A stretch of DNA of 64,000 nucleotides from Barnesiella propionica (GTDB lineage Bacteria; Bacteroidota; Bacteroidia; Bacteroidales; Barnesiellaceae): contig NZ_JAOQJK010000009.1 in the NCBI RefSeq assembly GCF_025567045.1, positions 1 to 64,000 on the forward strand, in the 5' to 3' direction. Positions within the stretch are counted from its first letter, which is position 1; each line of letters opens with the position of its first letter. The translations under genes were made by a program, and so were the position numbers. Shown here in pieces: positions 15,492 through 24,472 of the stretch. Under the pieces are notes generated by a model. The model made no database searches. It had not been told where the DNA came from and worked only from the letters and a program-made list of their open reading frames with translations.

Positions 15492-17654
15492 TTACATACT
15501 GCTCCCGAATCTTGAAGTATCTATTTCTTTTTTCTCTTTTTCTTTAAATCCGCCGAAACGATAGATAAAAGATATGTTTAAAGTACGGGAATCCGGCGTG
15601 ATATTCATACGGCTGAGCTGTCCTTTATAATTAGTGTTTACTGTGGGGGTCGTACTGTTGAACAGGTCGTTTCCTTTAATGATGAGTTTGGCCCTGCCTT
15701 TGTCAAATGTCCACGTAACGCCGGCCGAAACATTATAAGTGGAACCTAAGTCCATGATACCTTGTATGGCTTTTGTCGTATAATAACCTGAAACGTTCAG
15801 TTTTAGATCCGGTTTTGTACTTATTTTTATATCGTTGTTGAGTTGTACGACGTTGAACCACTTACTGCGGTTGAACGGTATATCATAGAAATCGTCACAT
15901 CGTTCGGTAAGATAGTTCCCGTTTAGAACCAGAGTGGAATTTAAAATTTCTTTGACGCGGAACGGTATTACGAGTGTTATGCCCATATCCCGTTTGTATT
16001 TGAAATTAAATTGTTTGAAAACGGTTTTCAATTCATCAGAACTTTGGTAACCCATTTGTGTAAAATAGTCGGGCTGATAATTGAAGTAGGCGATAAATAC
16101 ATATTTTTGCTTCAGTATATATTGCAGGCTTGTGTTGTATTTTCGGGAGGGTTGCAGATCAGGGCTGCCTTGTATTTCACTGTAAGCGTTGATATGATAA
16201 ACGGTCGGATTCAATATCCAATAAGAAGGATATTGCTTGTCGCTGGACAATGATAACTGCAAAATATGCTCCGGACAAAATACATAACTGATGTTGGCAT
16301 TTGGAAAAAATGCGATATCTTTCCATAAGGTTTTTTCTATGTTTCTTTCCTTTTCGGTTGTTTTGTAGTATTCGCTTGAAACAGAAGCTTGTACCGAAAA
16401 TTTATCATTAAAAGATTTACTGAATCCTACAAAAAGGTTTGCAGTCATTTCCTGTTGCTTGCCGAGGAAAGAGGCCTCGTCATCTACGTTTCCGTCCATA
16501 TATGAGGATGAAATGTTACGGCTGTGAGTATACGTGGCGTTACCTCCGTAATTCAGGTTCCAGTTATGAGCCAGGTCATGAGTCATATTGATGTAAACCA
16601 TCGCTTTTTTTACTTCTTGTTCCGATTCGGAATTGATAAAATGCGGCAATCCTTCCAATTGAGGTGTATTTTCCATATCTTGAGTAGAATTGTCATTGTA
16701 ATAAGTATAGTTCCCGCCTACATTTAATCCGAAGTGGCTTTGGTAATCCAACTGTATATTGTGTAGTTTGGAGGGTCCCTTAACCGTGTTATCCGTAAAT
16801 ATTTTATACACATCATTATTATCGGATTTATTTTTTCTTAAAGTCATATCGGACATCCTGCGATTTTCGGTGTCTGTATATTGGCCTGTATAAGATGCGC
16901 TTATTTTATCTTTGTTTTTGAAACCGTATTCTATAGCCGCTCTTATATTGTGATTGGGGAATTGGGCGTGTCCCAGATTTAATTGTTTGATGTCGTAACG
17001 TTGTTCCTTGAATAAGGGATAGGACAGCATTTCTTCTTTCATGCGGACTTGTGTGTTATTGTAGGCGTACATAATATCGGCTGTAAATCCGTTATTACTG
17101 AAAATAAGGTTTGCCCGTCCGCTTCCCTGGCTGTAATATTTTTGTTCAAATGTTCCGGATATTTCACCCTGCCACATATCGGTTCCGACAGAGGGATCGG
17201 TGAATAGCAGGTTTACGGCGGCTCCCCGTACATTATATTGGGGCGGAGCGCTATACATGATTTCTACGTTACCTATGCGGGAGGCGGGTGTCGATTTTAA
17301 AACCGACATGATTTGTTCATAGGTAAGGTTTGTCTTTTGTCCGTTGATAAGAAAAGTTACTCCGCTTGTACCGGCAAGAGAAAGAACATCGTTCTGTTCC
17401 ATCATTCCCGGAATTTCTTTTAATACTTCATAAGCGTTGGTGACGGGTTTATCCTTAACGAGCAAAGGGATATTATAATTCAGTTTTCCGTCTTCCACTT
17501 TTATAACGGGACGTTCTCCTTTTACCATAACTTCGGGTAATGCTATCCAGGTGCTGTCGTTCACCGGTATAGAGTCTGTTTTTAGCGATGTTTGTGTATA
17601 ACCCGATGCGCAAAATAGAATAAGAGCCAGTGCTGTGCTTGCCGGTTTTTTCAT
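15492..17654 (-). CDS. outer-membrane beta-barrel family protein (TonB-receptor-like)
   Basis: 720 residues. A signal peptide (ALALILFCASGYT) is followed by a plug-like region (about 40-150: PEVMVKGERPVIKVEDGKLN, EVLKEIPGMM, VTFLINGQK, IGNVEIMYSAPPQYNVRGAA) and a large barrel of the OMP_b-brl_3 type. The N-terminal carboxypeptidase-regulatory domain usual in the family is missing; the plug begins soon after the signal. It probably takes up a substrate or acts in envelope signalling; substrate unknown. It stands alone, with a -7 element TACATTTG at 17682-17675. Confidence 0.85.
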   Translation of the reverse strand: MKKPASTALALILFCASGYTQTSLKTDSIPVNDSTWIALPEVMVKGERPVIKVEDGKLNYNIPLLVKDKPVTNAYEVLKEIPGMMEQNDVLSLAGTSGVTFLINGQKTNLTYEQIMSVLKSTPASRIGNVEIMYSAPPQYNVRGAAVNLLFTDPSVGTDMWQGEISGTFEQKYYSQGSGRANLIFSNNGFTADIMYAYNNTQVRMKEEMLSYPLFKEQRYDIKQLNLGHAQFPNHNIRAAIEYGFKNKDKISASYTGQYTDTENRRMSDMTLRKNKSDNNDVYKIFTDNTVKGPSKLHNIQLDYQSHFGLNVGGNYTYYNDNSTQDMENTPQLEGLPHFINSESEQEVKKAMVYINMTHDLAHNWNLNYGGNATYTHSRNISSSYMDGNVDDEASFLGKQQEMTANLFVGFSKSFNDKFSVQASVSSEYYKTTEKERNIEKTLWKDIAFFPNANISYVFCPEHILQLSLSSDKQYPSYWILNPTVYHINAYSEIQGSPDLQPSRKYNTSLQYILKQKYVFIAYFNYQPDYFTQMGYQSSDELKTVFKQFNFKYKRDMGITLVIPFRVKEILNSTLVLNGNYLTERCDDFYDIPFNRSKWFNVVQLNNDIKISTKPDLKLNVSGYYTTKAIQGIMDLGSTYNVSAGVTWTFDKGRAKLIIKGNDLFNSTTPTVNTNYKGQLSRMNITPDSRTLNISFIYRFGGFKEKEKKEIDTSRFGSSM

Positions 17655-17674
17655 AATAACGGTTTCTTAATGCA

Positions 17675-17682
17675 CAAATGTA
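17675..17682 (-). promoter_or_regulatory. -7 promoter element for the beta-barrel gene
   Basis: The minus strand reads TACATTTG, exact match to TAnnTTTG, 21 bases before the start codon. Confidence 0.6.
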
Positions 17683-17789
17683 AGAATAAAGACCTGAATT
17701 ACAATAGTCTTACCTGTTTTGGTAAGACTAAATAACATTATGGCTTAGCCTGTCTGCAGACGGTATTGGCGGCTGGTATTAGAACGGGA

Positions 17790-18368
17790 TTAAGGTAACA
17801 TGTTCAGGTCCCGGAATAAAACTGAATAAACTGCTGCTTTTTCTTCAAGAGGTTTGGGGTAGGCCCGGGAGGAAGAAGGCATGCGATACAAACGCATTTC
17901 CCTGTTATGATAGACAAAAGGCGAGTAAGTGCCTACCTTTGGTTCTTCGGCTTTTATAATAGTCAGCAAGGTGTCTGTTGCTTTTTGTCCGGTCGTAACA
18001 ATTGTATGACATTCGGGTATTTTATCGAGCACCTGAGTCAGGTTTATCTTTTCAGTAATTTCCAGGAATTTATCCGATGCATTATCTTTGTGCCGGATAA
18101 CGGTACGGGCGGTATCCCCTATGGCGATACCTGTACGGGTAAGGAATTCTCTTATTTCCTGTTCCTTAAAACATTTATTGGGTTTGTCCACGAAAAAATC
18201 TTTATTACCGAAAAACAATATGCCGTATATTCTCCACATGTCATTTTGCAGGTTGGGATAATAGAAGTCCATCGACCATCGTTCTTTTTTTGGGGGAAAA
18301 CTTCCTAACATAAGAAGCCGTGCTGTTGAAGGAAGAAATGGTTGTAATAAATGTGATTCGGTATTCAT
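17790..18368 (-). CDS. uracil-DNA glycosylase superfamily protein (hypoxanthine/Mug-like)
   Basis: 192 residues. The start is placed at ATG 18368 (MNTESHLLQPF) because a -7 element at 18419-18412 would put the transcript start at or after the earlier ATG at 18404. The motif GSFPP at 22-26 with FYYPNLQNDMW and a C-terminal MPSSSRAYP segment fits the superfamily branch that includes DNA-deoxyinosine glycosylase and Mug. It would remove deaminated bases in repair. The general-base residue of classical UDG motif A is not visible, so the substrate is open. Confidence 0.75.
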   Translation of the reverse strand: MNTESHLLQPFLPSTARLLMLGSFPPKKERWSMDFYYPNLQNDMWRIYGILFFGNKDFFVDKPNKCFKEQEIREFLTRTGIAIGDTARTVIRHKDNASDKFLEITEKINLTQVLDKIPECHTIVTTGQKATDTLLTIIKAEEPKVGTYSPFVYHNREMRLYRMPSSSRAYPKPLEEKAAVYSVLFRDLNMLP

Positions 18369-18411
18369 GATCGTATTTTTCTTATTTCTTTTTATCTTGT
18401 GCAAATGTATA

Positions 18412-18419
18412 AAATCTAT
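18412..18419 (-). promoter_or_regulatory. -7 element that decides the glycosylase start
   Basis: The minus strand reads TACATTTG. Transcription would begin near 18405, which excludes the ATG at 18404 and favours the one at 18368. Confidence 0.6.
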
Positions 18420-18612
18420 TTAAAGGTGTTTGTTTATTTTGTTTTTGATTTATTATCGTGAACAAGAACGGGGATAGTAGTAAGTCCCGGCAGTAAACCT
18501 TATTTGTGAATTTACATGTTGTTTATACAGGCAAGGTATAAATGATGCAGGCAATTCCGGTTAAAAGAGCCGGAGAGCACCATTTAATAAAAGATTAATA
18601 AAAGACTTGTAT

Positions 18613-18717
18613 TTATTTGATACCATATACCAGCCCGACAGAACCGCCTGCGGGAATGCAAATGGGAAATGTAAAAGAACCGAAAGCTATAAGGCTTACA
18701 AGTATTATTATACCCAT
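18613..18717 (-). CDS. possible 34-residue membrane peptide after the HsdM-like gene
   Basis: ATG at 18715-18717, stop TAA at 18613-18615. The peptide is MGIIILVSLIAFGSFTF followed by PICIPAGGSVGLVYGIK: one long hydrophobic helix, then a Gly/Pro-rich end. It starts 39 bases after the HsdM-like stop and could be the third gene of that operon. Such short hydrophobic frames arise by chance in AT-rich DNA, so support is weak. The rest of 18405-18757 shows no gene. Confidence 0.3.
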   Translation of the reverse strand: MGIIILVSLIAFGSFTFPICIPAGGSVGLVYGIK

Positions 18718-18756
18718 TGCGATCAATACTTTTTTCTCATCTTGTTTTTAGGTAAT

Positions 18757-20148
18757 TCATTTCATCAATTTTCCTATTTCTCTTTCCAACTGGGAACGGA
18801 TATGACTGAGTTCGGCTTCCAGTAGGGTGATTTCTTTTCTTAACAGATCGGGATTTTTTTCTTGTCGTGTATCCGGGAACGGTTTTCTGAATAATTTTGC
18901 CGGATGAATGTTGAAATTATTATTATTCCAATCTTCAATTTCCATTATTTTGTAATTGTTATTTTGGGAAATGGTACCGTTCCGGCGATATTGAAGATAA
19001 TCGTCGGTTATGGAAGATATATCACTCCATTCGGGAACATTCAGCAAAAGAGTTTCATTACTTGAAACTCCTGGCCGGAATATAATGACTGTAATGTTAT
19101 CCGGTAGAAATATAACGGTTTCGATGACCTTTTCACGGATAAAGTTTTTACGTATATGGTTACAACTTCCTTGAGCGGCGAATGTTGAAGTAGGCATAGC
19201 GATAATACCTATGCCCTTTTTTCTTGTTACAGATACCAGATGGGATAAATAAGCCCATCCGATATGGCGGACGGGCGGAAGTCCACGTTCAAAACGATGA
19301 TAAATTTTATCTTCCGAAGGTAGCACACTTTTTTTTTCTGAAAGGCAAATGCATACGCTTATATCAAACTTGAGCAGAGTTCGGTTACTTTTGAGCAATG
19401 GCCTCTTGAGTGCATGTTCGTTTCTGATGCAATGATCTTTTACTTCGTTGAAGAACATATTGAGCTTTGAAACCAGCCTGAGGATGGGGTCATTTTCTTG
19501 TGCGTATAAAATATTTTCTTCATTGTTTCTGCATTTCAAAAGCAGAAGTCCGTTTTTCCCTTTGGCATCGTACAGCGTATGTCCGGATTCATATTTTAGG
19601 ATTCCTGAAAATAGTTCTGGCAGATATGTATTACAGGGATCTGTGTAGTTTTCAGTCTCGCATAACGTCAGATAATCCGAGTATATTTTTCCGGTAATCT
19701 GACGGCTGGAAAGGATCGGCCCTAATTTTTTTATGCCTTCTGTTAATATCTGTAAATGCTCCTTTTGCAGCAATGTATAGTCGATAGAAGAAAATATGTC
19801 TTTATATCCGTCACGTTTGATATAATTCCGGTTTTCGTTTTCGGCCTGAATCAGCAATTCATTGATCTTTTTTCCGGTTTCCGGTTGTGAAACGATTAGA
19901 GGTAAAGAGCCGAAATAATTTCTACCCTCTTTTCGTGCAGTTACTTGTTCTTCGATCCGGTCAAACAAACCTCCCCATATTTCTTGTTTTGGACTATTCT
20001 GTTTACCGGCATCCTGAATACTTACGATATTAAGGAACAGTAATCCTCCGATATATTCCTGGCAGATATTGTCCGATAAGTTTTGACTTATTTTATTGTG
20101 TATATCGAAAAGTAGTTCTACCGCTTGTTTAATAGAGTCTGTTTTCAT
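18757..20148 (-). CDS. HsdM-like protein without the methylase catalytic motif
   Basis: 463 residues. The N-terminus (about 8-45) resembles HsdM_N (LFDIHNKISQNLSD, GGLLFLNIVS). The Rossmann part follows the N6-adenine methylase order: LPELFSGIL at the TPxxVxxLM place; LYDAKGKNGLLLL (192-204) where DPACGSGGFL is expected; ILYAQENDPILRLVSKLNMF for the YGQExNxxTxxLAxMNM motif; and FDISVCICLS (261-270) where FDVVLANPPF should be, so the NPP(Y/F) motif IV is gone. After it, PPVRHIGWAYLSHLV, GIGIIAMPTSTFA and IRKNFIREKVIETVIFLPDN match the tail of HsdM. It probably no longer methylates but may still bind DNA with its HsdS-like partner. The gene is intact, so function is probably retained. Confidence 0.72.
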   Translation of the reverse strand: MKTDSIKQAVELLFDIHNKISQNLSDNICQEYIGGLLFLNIVSIQDAGKQNSPKQEIWGGLFDRIEEQVTARKEGRNYFGSLPLIVSQPETGKKINELLIQAENENRNYIKRDGYKDIFSSIDYTLLQKEHLQILTEGIKKLGPILSSRQITGKIYSDYLTLCETENYTDPCNTYLPELFSGILKYESGHTLYDAKGKNGLLLLKCRNNEENILYAQENDPILRLVSKLNMFFNEVKDHCIRNEHALKRPLLKSNRTLLKFDISVCICLSEKKSVLPSEDKIYHRFERGLPPVRHIGWAYLSHLVSVTRKKGIGIIAMPTSTFAAQGSCNHIRKNFIREKVIETVIFLPDNITVIIFRPGVSSNETLLLNVPEWSDISSITDDYLQYRRNGTISQNNNYKIMEIEDWNNNNFNIHPAKLFRKPFPDTRQEKNPDLLRKEITLLEAELSHIRSQLEREIGKLMK

Positions 20149-20714
20149 GATTTTCGAATAAGCTGAATAAGTGTCGTATTCATTTCTTCTTTTCGCAACT
20201 CGATAAGCTTGCGCTGTATTTCAATTTCTCTGCGATGTAAAAACAAGGTGTTTACTATGCCCTTTTGCATTTCAAGGCCGGGTACTTCGACGGTGAGATG
20301 AATGAGCTCATTTTTATTTACCGAAGGCATTTTATTTTTAAACTTTTTTGTATTGAACAGATTCAATATTTCTTCGCGGTTCATATACCAGCACAGGTAT
20401 TCCGGTAGTATTTTTTCCTGGTCGGGACGGATGATAATAAATGATGCCGAAGCGACTGATGGACGATCGGATATGGATGAAAAGAGCAGGAAGCTGTGTT
20501 TGTAACCTTTAGAAACGAATAATATATCCCCTGGTAAAAGAATATGTTTTTTTTGTGTTTCGTTAAGTTTTACCAAAGCCGTGTCATTTCTTAGAGACGT
20601 ACCATCATTGTTTATATCTTTTATCTGTAAATAATAAACATCGCCGTTATTTTGTATCTGGAGATTCATTCCGGATCGTATTTCTGCAATTTCCTGCAAA
20701 GTTCTTTTTTCCAT
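20145..20714 (-). CDS. half-length HsdS-like specificity protein
   Basis: 189 residues, about half of a usual HsdS: one target-recognition domain (TLQEIAEIRSGMNLQ at the start, DYL-like GDILFVSKGYKHSF, PEYLCWYMNREEILNLF, and KMPSVNKNELIHLTVEVPG) then one helical spacer (REIEIQRKLIELRKEEMN). Half-HsdS proteins can dimerise to read palindromic bipartite sites. Its stop overlaps the start of the HsdM-like gene (ATGA at 20145-20148), so the two are coupled, in the order S then M rather than the usual M then S. No HsdR gene is nearby. A strong -7 element lies 61 bases upstream within a perfect inverted repeat. Confidence 0.78.
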   Translation of the reverse strand: MEKRTLQEIAEIRSGMNLQIQNNGDVYYLQIKDINNDGTSLRNDTALVKLNETQKKHILLPGDILFVSKGYKHSFLLFSSISDRPSVASASFIIIRPDQEKILPEYLCWYMNREEILNLFNTKKFKNKMPSVNKNELIHLTVEVPGLEMQKGIVNTLFLHRREIEIQRKLIELRKEEMNTTLIQLIRKS

Positions 20715-20755
20715 GTTTCAATCGCTTTTCAGATGATTTTACTATTCGGAATATA

Positions 20756-20782
20756 TATATTTGTAATCTTATTACAAATATA
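20756..20782. promoter_or_regulatory. 12-bp inverted repeat with divergent -7 elements
   Basis: TATATTTGTAAT (20756-20767), a CTT spacer, then the exact complement (20771-20782). Each arm begins with TATATTTG, a perfect TAnnTTTG -7 element, so it can drive the HsdS-like gene leftward and something into the gene desert rightward. The symmetry suits a dimeric regulator. Confidence 0.6.
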
Positions 20783-22353
20783 ATGATATTATTGGATATT
20801 TACGTCTGTAAATAATTAAAAGTACCATAATAATTTGTTTTGACAGATTATTATTCTGCCGGCTTACGTATTTTGTTTTATCCCCTTATGTTATAATTGT
20901 ATGATAAATGAAAATATCCAGATATTGCAATTAATAATTTGTTATATAGTATTTTATTATTTACGAATTGTAATTCGTATATATGTATGATTATATATAT
21001 GTAAATGCTATGTCGCCATAGGTACTTACGTTATAAAAGTGCTTGGATTTATTTGTTTATTGCATCGGAATATTTATAGGACTGTTTACATTTTATTGCC
21101 GAGATTATAGTTCTTATTATTGGCAATATCTATGGGTAAATTATCCGGATTAATCGGTGATATATTTATTAAATAGAACTTTTTGATTCATCATGTTTAA
21201 TCTGTGAAAAAATAGCCGTTATTAAGAGTAAAATTTGAATTTTCTCGTTCATATTTCAATATATTTAAATTATTTATTTGTTAACTGGTTTATTTATAGT
21301 GTATTATATGAATATATATAAAGTAAATTATCATAAATATGATGTAAAATATTACTTTATATTTATAATGTAATATATTGTATAATAATTATATATGAAA
21401 TATTTGCATTGTTCGCTCAAATTAAATGCCGAAAATATCCGTTTTTTTTATTTATTAGAGAGGAAAATTAAGAAATAGTTATAGTTTGATTCTGGCTGAA
21501 AAAATATTTTTGGAATAGAATGTTATTCAAAAAAAATGATTTGATTTTTATCTGACACTATATTATCATTGCGAATATTATTATATATATATTTATTTAC
21601 GTATTCGTATATTTAAGTATCTTTTAATCAGGTTGTTATTTTATATGTGCTTTTTGATGTCATTAAGAACATATTTGCGTTCGTTTAAGACGATTTTCTG
21701 TCGATTTTACCTGAAAAAAATTATAAAAAAGATGTCTGGAAACGGACAAATTCTGACAAGCAAACGAATGCTTTCTTAATGTATTTGTATATCTTTTTTA
21801 GTATATTATGGAAGTAAAGAGAAGAGGGGTGTTCAGTTCTAAAAAAAGCTTTTATTCTTAATTCTAAAAAGATATTTTATTGTAAGTCGGCACAAGTATC
21901 GTCAGAGAAGAATAAAGCTCTTTTTATCAAGATTACCACAAAATAAACAGTGGGAATTCAAGACTATTTTATTGCCTTGTTTATCCTCCGTATTTTTTTA
22001 TTTTTAGAATAAAAAAAATACCGGACACATGACGGATAAGGTTGGAACGAAAAGAAATATTTGGTACTGCAAATAGATTTGTGAATATAAAATGATGGAT
22101 TGTTTTTATGAATAAATTGGATTCATTGCTATGGATTTTTTTTGTGATTTTTATAATATATAAGTCTGTTGTAATAAGTACTGCTTGTTTTATTTTATAT
22201 TGAAATAATTATATGTTTCTATATTTGTCCAAATATTTTTCTACCCCATAATAAAGGTATATTGAATCTTAAAATAGAAGATGTTTTTTTAAAAAATGAG
22301 CGGGGTGAAACAATTTTATGTATACAACAGTTTTATGTAAAAAGTAATTTCTT
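20783..22353. other. very AT-rich gene-free region
   Basis: No frame here is longer than chance. The 60 bases from 21301 contain only 7 G or C, and many lines are similar. An 11-bp inverted repeat (ATATAAAGTAA 21316-21326 with its complement 21352-21362) encloses a small ATCAT/ATGAT hairpin. At 21847-21919 AGCTTTTATTCTT pairs with AAGAATAAAGCT (one bulge) followed by CTTTTTAT, a terminator-like fold. With this base composition chance pairing is common. No tRNA, CRISPR or gene remnant was recognised. Confidence 0.6.
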
Positions 22354-22743
22354 ATGAAGTATAGATTGTATACTCTGCTGTTTTTGATGTTTTTATTATG
22401 CGCCTGTGATGATTTTGCATTATATAATTTACAGGATACTGTCTGGGAAAATGAAACGACTCAGGAGTATGGAAATTATAAAGAAACACGTACTGTCACC
22501 TTAACTTTCGGGGCTGCTACATATACGCAGGAGACACGTGCCGTACAGGTATTTCAGGATGGTAAGCAAACCGAGAGTACCGATGATATGAAAGGTTCGT
22601 ATGATCAGTTCGGTTCGAGTATCAAGTTAATGTATGTGATCGATGGCCAGTATATAATGCGCTATGGTAAGGTAAGTGAAAATGTCATACATATTGATGG
22701 AACCGAAGATTCTCCGGCTATGGATTATTATCGTGTCCCATAG
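22354..22743 (+). CDS. small lipoprotein, lipocalin-like
   Basis: 129 residues. A lipoprotein signal (LYTLLFLMFLLCACDD, lipobox Cys near 18) is followed by a beta-rich body: VWENETTQEYG, TVTLTFGAATYTQE, GSYDQFGSSIKLMYVIDGQY, ENVIHIDGTED. This pattern of a variable strand-rich sensor-like domain beginning DTVWEN is frequent in Bacteroidales lipoproteins of lipocalin-like fold. The function is unknown. Two near-copies of TTTTATGTA lie just upstream (about 22315-22340). Confidence 0.7.
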   Translation: MKYRLYTLLFLMFLLCACDDFALYNLQDTVWENETTQEYGNYKETRTVTLTFGAATYTQETRAVQVFQDGKQTESTDDMKGSYDQFGSSIKLMYVIDGQYIMRYGKVSENVIHIDGTEDSPAMDYYRVP

Positions 22744-22770
22744 AGTTTTATGAAAGAAATATGAATGCTA

Positions 22771-23115
22771 TCAGTCATCGGAATGTCCTTCATATTTCCA
22801 GATGGTGTTGTTCGGGATGTCCATCCTGTAAGTTCCGGCAGCGATTTCATCGATTATAAAATTTTCTTTGAAGTCCAGGTCTTCTTCGTTTTCTAAAAGA
22901 TAATAAATTTCATCTGTATCTTCGTTTTGTATAGCCGCCGTATAACCTTCCGGAATGTCGAATATTTCTCCATCCTCTATTTCCAGGATTTCACCGTTAT
23001 ATCCTCGCTGGTATAAGATATCATTTTCATCATAATCGTCGAATTCTCCATAACCCATATCTTCCCGTAGTGCATCATAAGCAGGTGCAATAAATAAAAG
23101 AATCTTATTATCCAT
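22771..23115 (-). CDS. acidic hypothetical protein coupled to serine dehydratase
   Basis: 114 residues with a very acidic centre (GYGEFDDYDENDILY, EDTDEIYYLLENEEDLDFKE) and no signal or membrane part. It begins one base after the stop of the serine ammonia-lyase gene on the same strand, so the two are co-transcribed. I do not recognise the family; similar acidic proteins are common in Bacteroidales. A link to serine metabolism is only positional. Confidence 0.65.
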   Translation of the reverse strand: MDNKILLFIAPAYDALREDMGYGEFDDYDENDILYQRGYNGEILEIEDGEIFDIPEGYTAAIQNEDTDEIYYLLENEEDLDFKENFIIDEIAAGTYRMDIPNNTIWKYEGHSDD

Positions 23116-23116
23116 A

Positions 23117-24313
23117 TTATTTGCTTTTATAAGTTTTTGCCAGTCCGCCTTCCGATGTTTCTTTATACAGGCTTGGAATATCGTTACCGGTCTCTTTCAT
23201 TACTTTTACTACTTTATCGAAATCGACCCGGTGTCGCCCGTCTGAAAACATGGCATATACGTTTGCGTCGAAAGCACGCGTGGCGGCAAAAGCATTCCTT
23301 TCTATACAGGGAATCTGGACTAATCCGCATACCGGGTCGCAGGTCAGTCCCAGGTGATGCTCAAGTCCCATTTCTGCTGCATATTCTATTTGTGCTGTCG
23401 TTCCTCCGAAAAGCTGGCAAGCGGCTGCAGCTGCCATTGCACATGCAACTCCCACTTCTCCCTGGCAACCCACTTTAGCTCCCGAAAGGGAGGCATTATG
23501 TTTCACTACCGTACCAAACAGACCGGCTGTGGCAATAGCCCTGATAATACGTTTATCCGATAATTCCCGGCTCATTTTTAAGTGATACAGCACGGCCGGA
23601 AGTACACCGCAGGAACCGCAGGTAGGAGCGGTGACAATCGTATGTCCCGATGCGTTTTCTTCGCTTGAAGCAAGTGCGTAGGCATAAATCTGCCCGTGAC
23701 TTTTAGCAGAACCTTTATACCCTTGGGCACGCATCATATAGTTACAGGCTTTTCGTTGAACGCCGAGTCCTCCGGGTAATACACCTTCCGCCTCCAGTCC
23801 TCTATGTATGGAGGAAACCATTACCTCCCATACATTAGAAAGATAATCCCAAATGTCTTTTTCCTCATGCTTTTCGACATATTCCCAGAAGGAACATCCT
23901 GTTTCATTACACCAGGCCAGTATGTCGTTCATCGAATTCAGGTCGTACACTTCTGTGTTTTCGTCAGTATCTTCACTTAATGCTCCTCCTCCTATACTGA
24001 AGGTTGTCCAACATTCCAAGAGAGTTCCTAAAGCGTCCCATGCTTCGAATTTCATTCCGTTGGGATGTTCAGGAAGGAAAACTTTCGGTTTCCAGATGAT
24101 CTCGGTCGGGGCGATAGGAGCCAGTTCATCCAGGATAGCTTTGTCGGTCATATGTCCTTTTCCGGTTGCTGCGAGACTTCCGTATAAAGTAACAGAAAAC
24201 CTGATGGCGTCGGGATGACGTCCGGCAAATATGATAGAAGCCCTGCGGGGAGCCATGGTATGGCTGCTGGAAGGGCCTGTACCTATGCGGAATATAGTTT
24301 TTATCGAGTCCAT
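23117..24313 (-). CDS. sdaA: L-serine ammonia-lyase, iron-sulfur type, single chain
   Basis: 398 residues, full length for the fused form. The beta-domain start GPSSSHTMAPRRA is the family signature, followed by the alpha domain with the 4Fe-4S cysteines in TAPTCGSCGVLPAVL, KVGCQGEVGVACAMA and CDPVCGLVQIPCIERNA. The enzyme converts L-serine to pyruvate and ammonia in the cytoplasm with an oxygen-sensitive cluster. A -7 element TATCTTTG at 24341-24334 lies upstream. It heads a two-gene operon with the acidic protein. Confidence 0.95.
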   Translation of the reverse strand: MDSIKTIFRIGTGPSSSHTMAPRRASIIFAGRHPDAIRFSVTLYGSLAATGKGHMTDKAILDELAPIAPTEIIWKPKVFLPEHPNGMKFEAWDALGTLLECWTTFSIGGGALSEDTDENTEVYDLNSMNDILAWCNETGCSFWEYVEKHEEKDIWDYLSNVWEVMVSSIHRGLEAEGVLPGGLGVQRKACNYMMRAQGYKGSAKSHGQIYAYALASSEENASGHTIVTAPTCGSCGVLPAVLYHLKMSRELSDKRIIRAIATAGLFGTVVKHNASLSGAKVGCQGEVGVACAMAAAAACQLFGGTTAQIEYAAEMGLEHHLGLTCDPVCGLVQIPCIERNAFAATRAFDANVYAMFSDGRHRVDFDKVVKVMKETGNDIPSLYKETSEGGLAKTYKSK

Positions 24314-24333
24314 ACGTGATATGTCATTTTTTA

Positions 24334-24341
24334 CAAAGATA
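24334..24341 (-). promoter_or_regulatory. -7 promoter element for sdaA
   Basis: The minus strand reads TATCTTTG, exact TAnnTTTG, 21 bases before the ATG. Confidence 0.6.
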
Positions 24342-24472
24342 TATATAATCCCGGTATGCGATAATAGCCGCTATTTTTTTTGGGGGTAAATTAAACATTC
24401 ATATTAACTCATCGGAACAAACATTCTTTTAAGCAGGGTTGTTTTTACCTGAAACCGATAATTGATTATAAT

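Noticed and set aside
18607..18825. 72-codon rightward frame near the HsdM-like 3' end
   Set aside because: Crosses the end of a better-supported leftward gene; Tyr/Phe-rich chance product.
20783..22353. CRISPR array or tRNA cluster in the long gene-free region
   Set aside because: No regularly spaced repeats, no GTTCRANNC loop and no acceptor-stem pairing seen; only AT-rich inverted repeats.
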